From an uncultured Acetatifactor sp. (GTDB lineage: Bacteria > Bacillota > Clostridia > Lachnospirales > Lachnospiraceae): DNA of 64,000 nucleotides. The notes beneath the pieces were generated by a model, which saw only the letters and a program-made list of their open reading frames with translations, was not told the origin of the DNA and did no database searches. The DNA is taken from NCBI GenBank assembly GCA_910578185.1, contig CAJTPN010000001.1:196745-260744 (forward strand). Direction: 5' to 3'. Positions 63,054-64,000 of the stretch are shown here, piece by piece. Position numbers and translations under genes: made by a program. Each line of letters opens with the position of its first letter. Position 1 is the first letter of the stretch.

Positions 63054-63240
63054 ATGGGAAACATGGACATAAAGCAGACAAAATGGGAAGAATTAAGCAT
63101 ATCCAATGATTTCCTGTTTGGAAAAGGTCATGCAGAATCCCAAGCTGTGTAAAGAGTTACTGCTGAGGATTCTCCCGGATTTGAAGATTGAACGAAGAAC
63201 TGATGCTTGCGTTCCATATATAAGCGTTTGCTTGTTATAG
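63054..63240 (+). pseudogene. N-terminal remnant of an Rpn-family nuclease, frameshifted
   Basis: From ATG 63054 the frame reads MDIKQTKWEELSISNDFLFGK, then shifts. Removing one base near 63122 (in GGAAAAGG) restores VMQNPKLCKELLLRILPDLK, the normal continuation of this family. The homology stops soon after, and the rest of the gene is gone. With the piece at 61595 this is a second Rpn fragment, in the reverse order expected for one split gene. Confidence 0.72.
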
Positions 63241-63358
63241 ATTTTATTTCCGTGAACAATGAGTCAAATGGCCATGCTTGCACGGACAGTTGAGGAATGC
63301 CACGAGTGTCAAATAAACAAAAGAATCATAAAAGAAGCTAAAGGAGGAAAGGCATAAT

Positions 63359-63805
63359 ATGTATATCAGGAAGGCAAAACGTACAGACGCAAATGATCTG
63401 AAGGTTTTATATTTTGAATATCTGACACACTTCCCACCCATAGAAGAGCAGGATATGGATTTATGGGAACGTCTTTTGGATAAGCTTGAGAAAGATGAAA
63501 ATATGTACTTACTGGTGATAGAAGAAGGCGGAAAAGTTGTTTCCTCTGTACAAATGGCTATTATAGAAAGCTTAACACATAATGTCAGACCCTTCGCAGT
63601 TATTGAAAATGTTGTGACACATGCAAATTACAGAAATAAGGGATATGCATCGGCATTGTTGGAGAAAGCATCAGAAATAGCCAAGGAACACAGATGCTAT
63701 AAAGTCTTTCTTGAAACAGGATCGAATAAAGAAGGTACATTGAATTTTTACAGAAAGAACGGGTTTGAAATAGATAAAAAACATTCCTGCCTGAAAAGAC
63801 TATGA
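63359..63805 (+). CDS. GNAT family N-acetyltransferase
   Basis: The 148-residue protein has a single GNAT fold. The acetyl-CoA binding loop is in NYRNKGYASALLEKA (near residue 96-110), with the R/Q-x-x-G-x-G/A pattern as RNKGYA. VIENVVTHANYR in front is the typical beta-4 strand. The C-terminal beta strand NFYRKNGFE is also standard. The substrate is unknown. AAAGGAGG lies ahead of ATG 63359. It is the only intact gene in the last 2 kb. Confidence 0.92.
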   Translation: MYIRKAKRTDANDLKVLYFEYLTHFPPIEEQDMDLWERLLDKLEKDENMYLLVIEEGGKVVSSVQMAIIESLTHNVRPFAVIENVVTHANYRNKGYASALLEKASEIAKEHRCYKVFLETGSNKEGTLNFYRKNGFEIDKKHSCLKRL

Positions 63806-63903
63806 CAGAGATGGAGGAACTTATGGGGACTTGCGTAAAACAGATAATAATGTGGGGGATAGGTTAAGAGAATATGGGAATGGAAAGGGTATAGGATAAA
63901 GCT

Positions 63904-63984
63904 ATGTTTATAGCAGTTGTGTTTGATATTGGGCAAACAATGGTTGATTACAAAAAACAAATGATAAGGGAGGGTGGCGTGTAA
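63904..63984 (+). pseudogene. N-terminal stub of a HAD-superfamily phosphatase
   Basis: The frame encodes 26 residues, with VVFDIGQTMVDYKK, which carries the HAD motif I (here DxGxT, where the phosphate-accepting Asp is followed by Gly). The frame stops at 63982-63984 directly behind IREGGV, so most of the domain is missing. It could be a stub of a deleted gene or a very short frame by chance; the motif favours the first. Confidence 0.5.
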
Positions 63985-64000
63985 ATGGATGAGAAACTGA
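63985..64000 (+). CDS. Possible start of the next gene, cut by the window end
   Basis: ATG at 63985 follows the HAD stub stop directly. GGGAGGG is about 11 bases upstream. Only MDEKL can be read, so no identity is possible. Confidence 0.3.

Noticed and set aside
1..64000. tRNA or rRNA genes, prophage genes, complete insertion sequences
   Set aside because: None could be recognised by eye on either strand; a tRNAscan or profile search was not possible here.

Overview
The window looks like chromosomal core sequence of an anaerobic, Gram-positive member of the Clostridia, most likely Lachnospiraceae. This is inferred from gene content and not tested by any search. The pointers are ATP-type PEP carboxykinase, formate-tetrahydrofolate ligase, an NfnAB-type bifurcating transhydrogenase, Rex, a class B sortase with BspA/InlB-type surface proteins, a Phe T-box before pheST, alr-mazF, tepA-ftsK/spoIIIE, and Rpn-family nuclease remnants. 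GGAGG-type ribosome binding sites and TTGACA-N17-TATAAT promoters are frequent. I saw no rRNA, tRNA, CRISPR array or complete insertion sequence.

Layout. 1-5.7 kb: the end of a surface lipoprotein-like gene, an M24 aminopeptidase, pckA, and a convergent small lipoprotein. 6-13 kb: a promoter-structured RNA-terminator unit, a SpoIID-domain protein, a YihY membrane protein, an SDR oxidoreductase, an orphan hypothetical, a second promoter-to-terminator unit, and a solute-binding-like lipoprotein. 13-22 kb: T-box-pheST, M18 aminopeptidase, queA, PilZ, VanZ, and convergent tyrA. 22-26 kb: a divergent EF-G paralog, two Met-rich hypothetical genes, and a Cys/Gly-rich small protein with a sporulation-type promoter. 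26-35.5 kb: a surface locus of class B sortase, a giant LRR/InlB protein ending in TPKTGD, a second LRR protein without a sorting motif, and a subtilase. 35.5-39.4 kb: a Re-citrate-synthase-like enzyme, a GntR/FCD regulator and isocitrate dehydrogenase, with a palindromic operator on the promoter. 39.5-50 kb: ABC-F, rex, a coiled-coil protein, alr, an orphan mazF, a CNNM/CBS protein, yebC, and a GT2 plus polytopic membrane protein pair. 50-60.7 kb: tepA, ftsK/spoIIIE, fhs, a zinc-ribbon/TPR/chitobiase-domain protein, nfnA-nfnB, a zinc-ribbon membrane protein, and rlmH. 60.8-64 kb: an accessory end with small hypotheticals, a truncated relaxase, two broken Rpn nuclease pieces, a GNAT acetyltransferase and a HAD phosphatase fragment.

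How the genes work together. The citrate synthase-regulator-Icd unit would make 2-oxoglutarate from oxaloacetate and acetyl-CoA with NADPH yield. PEP carboxykinase, NfnAB, Fhs and Rex belong to the same anaerobic carbon and redox economy. The sortase-surface protein locus is the clearest accessory functional unit. The least explained items are the two promoter-to-terminator RNA units (about 6.08-6.33 kb and 10.77-10.95 kb), the Met-rich/Cys-rich cluster at 24.3-25.7 kb, and the translation start of the subtilase. I found no clear multi-gene defence or otherwise undescribed system; the candidates are listed as findings with their limits.
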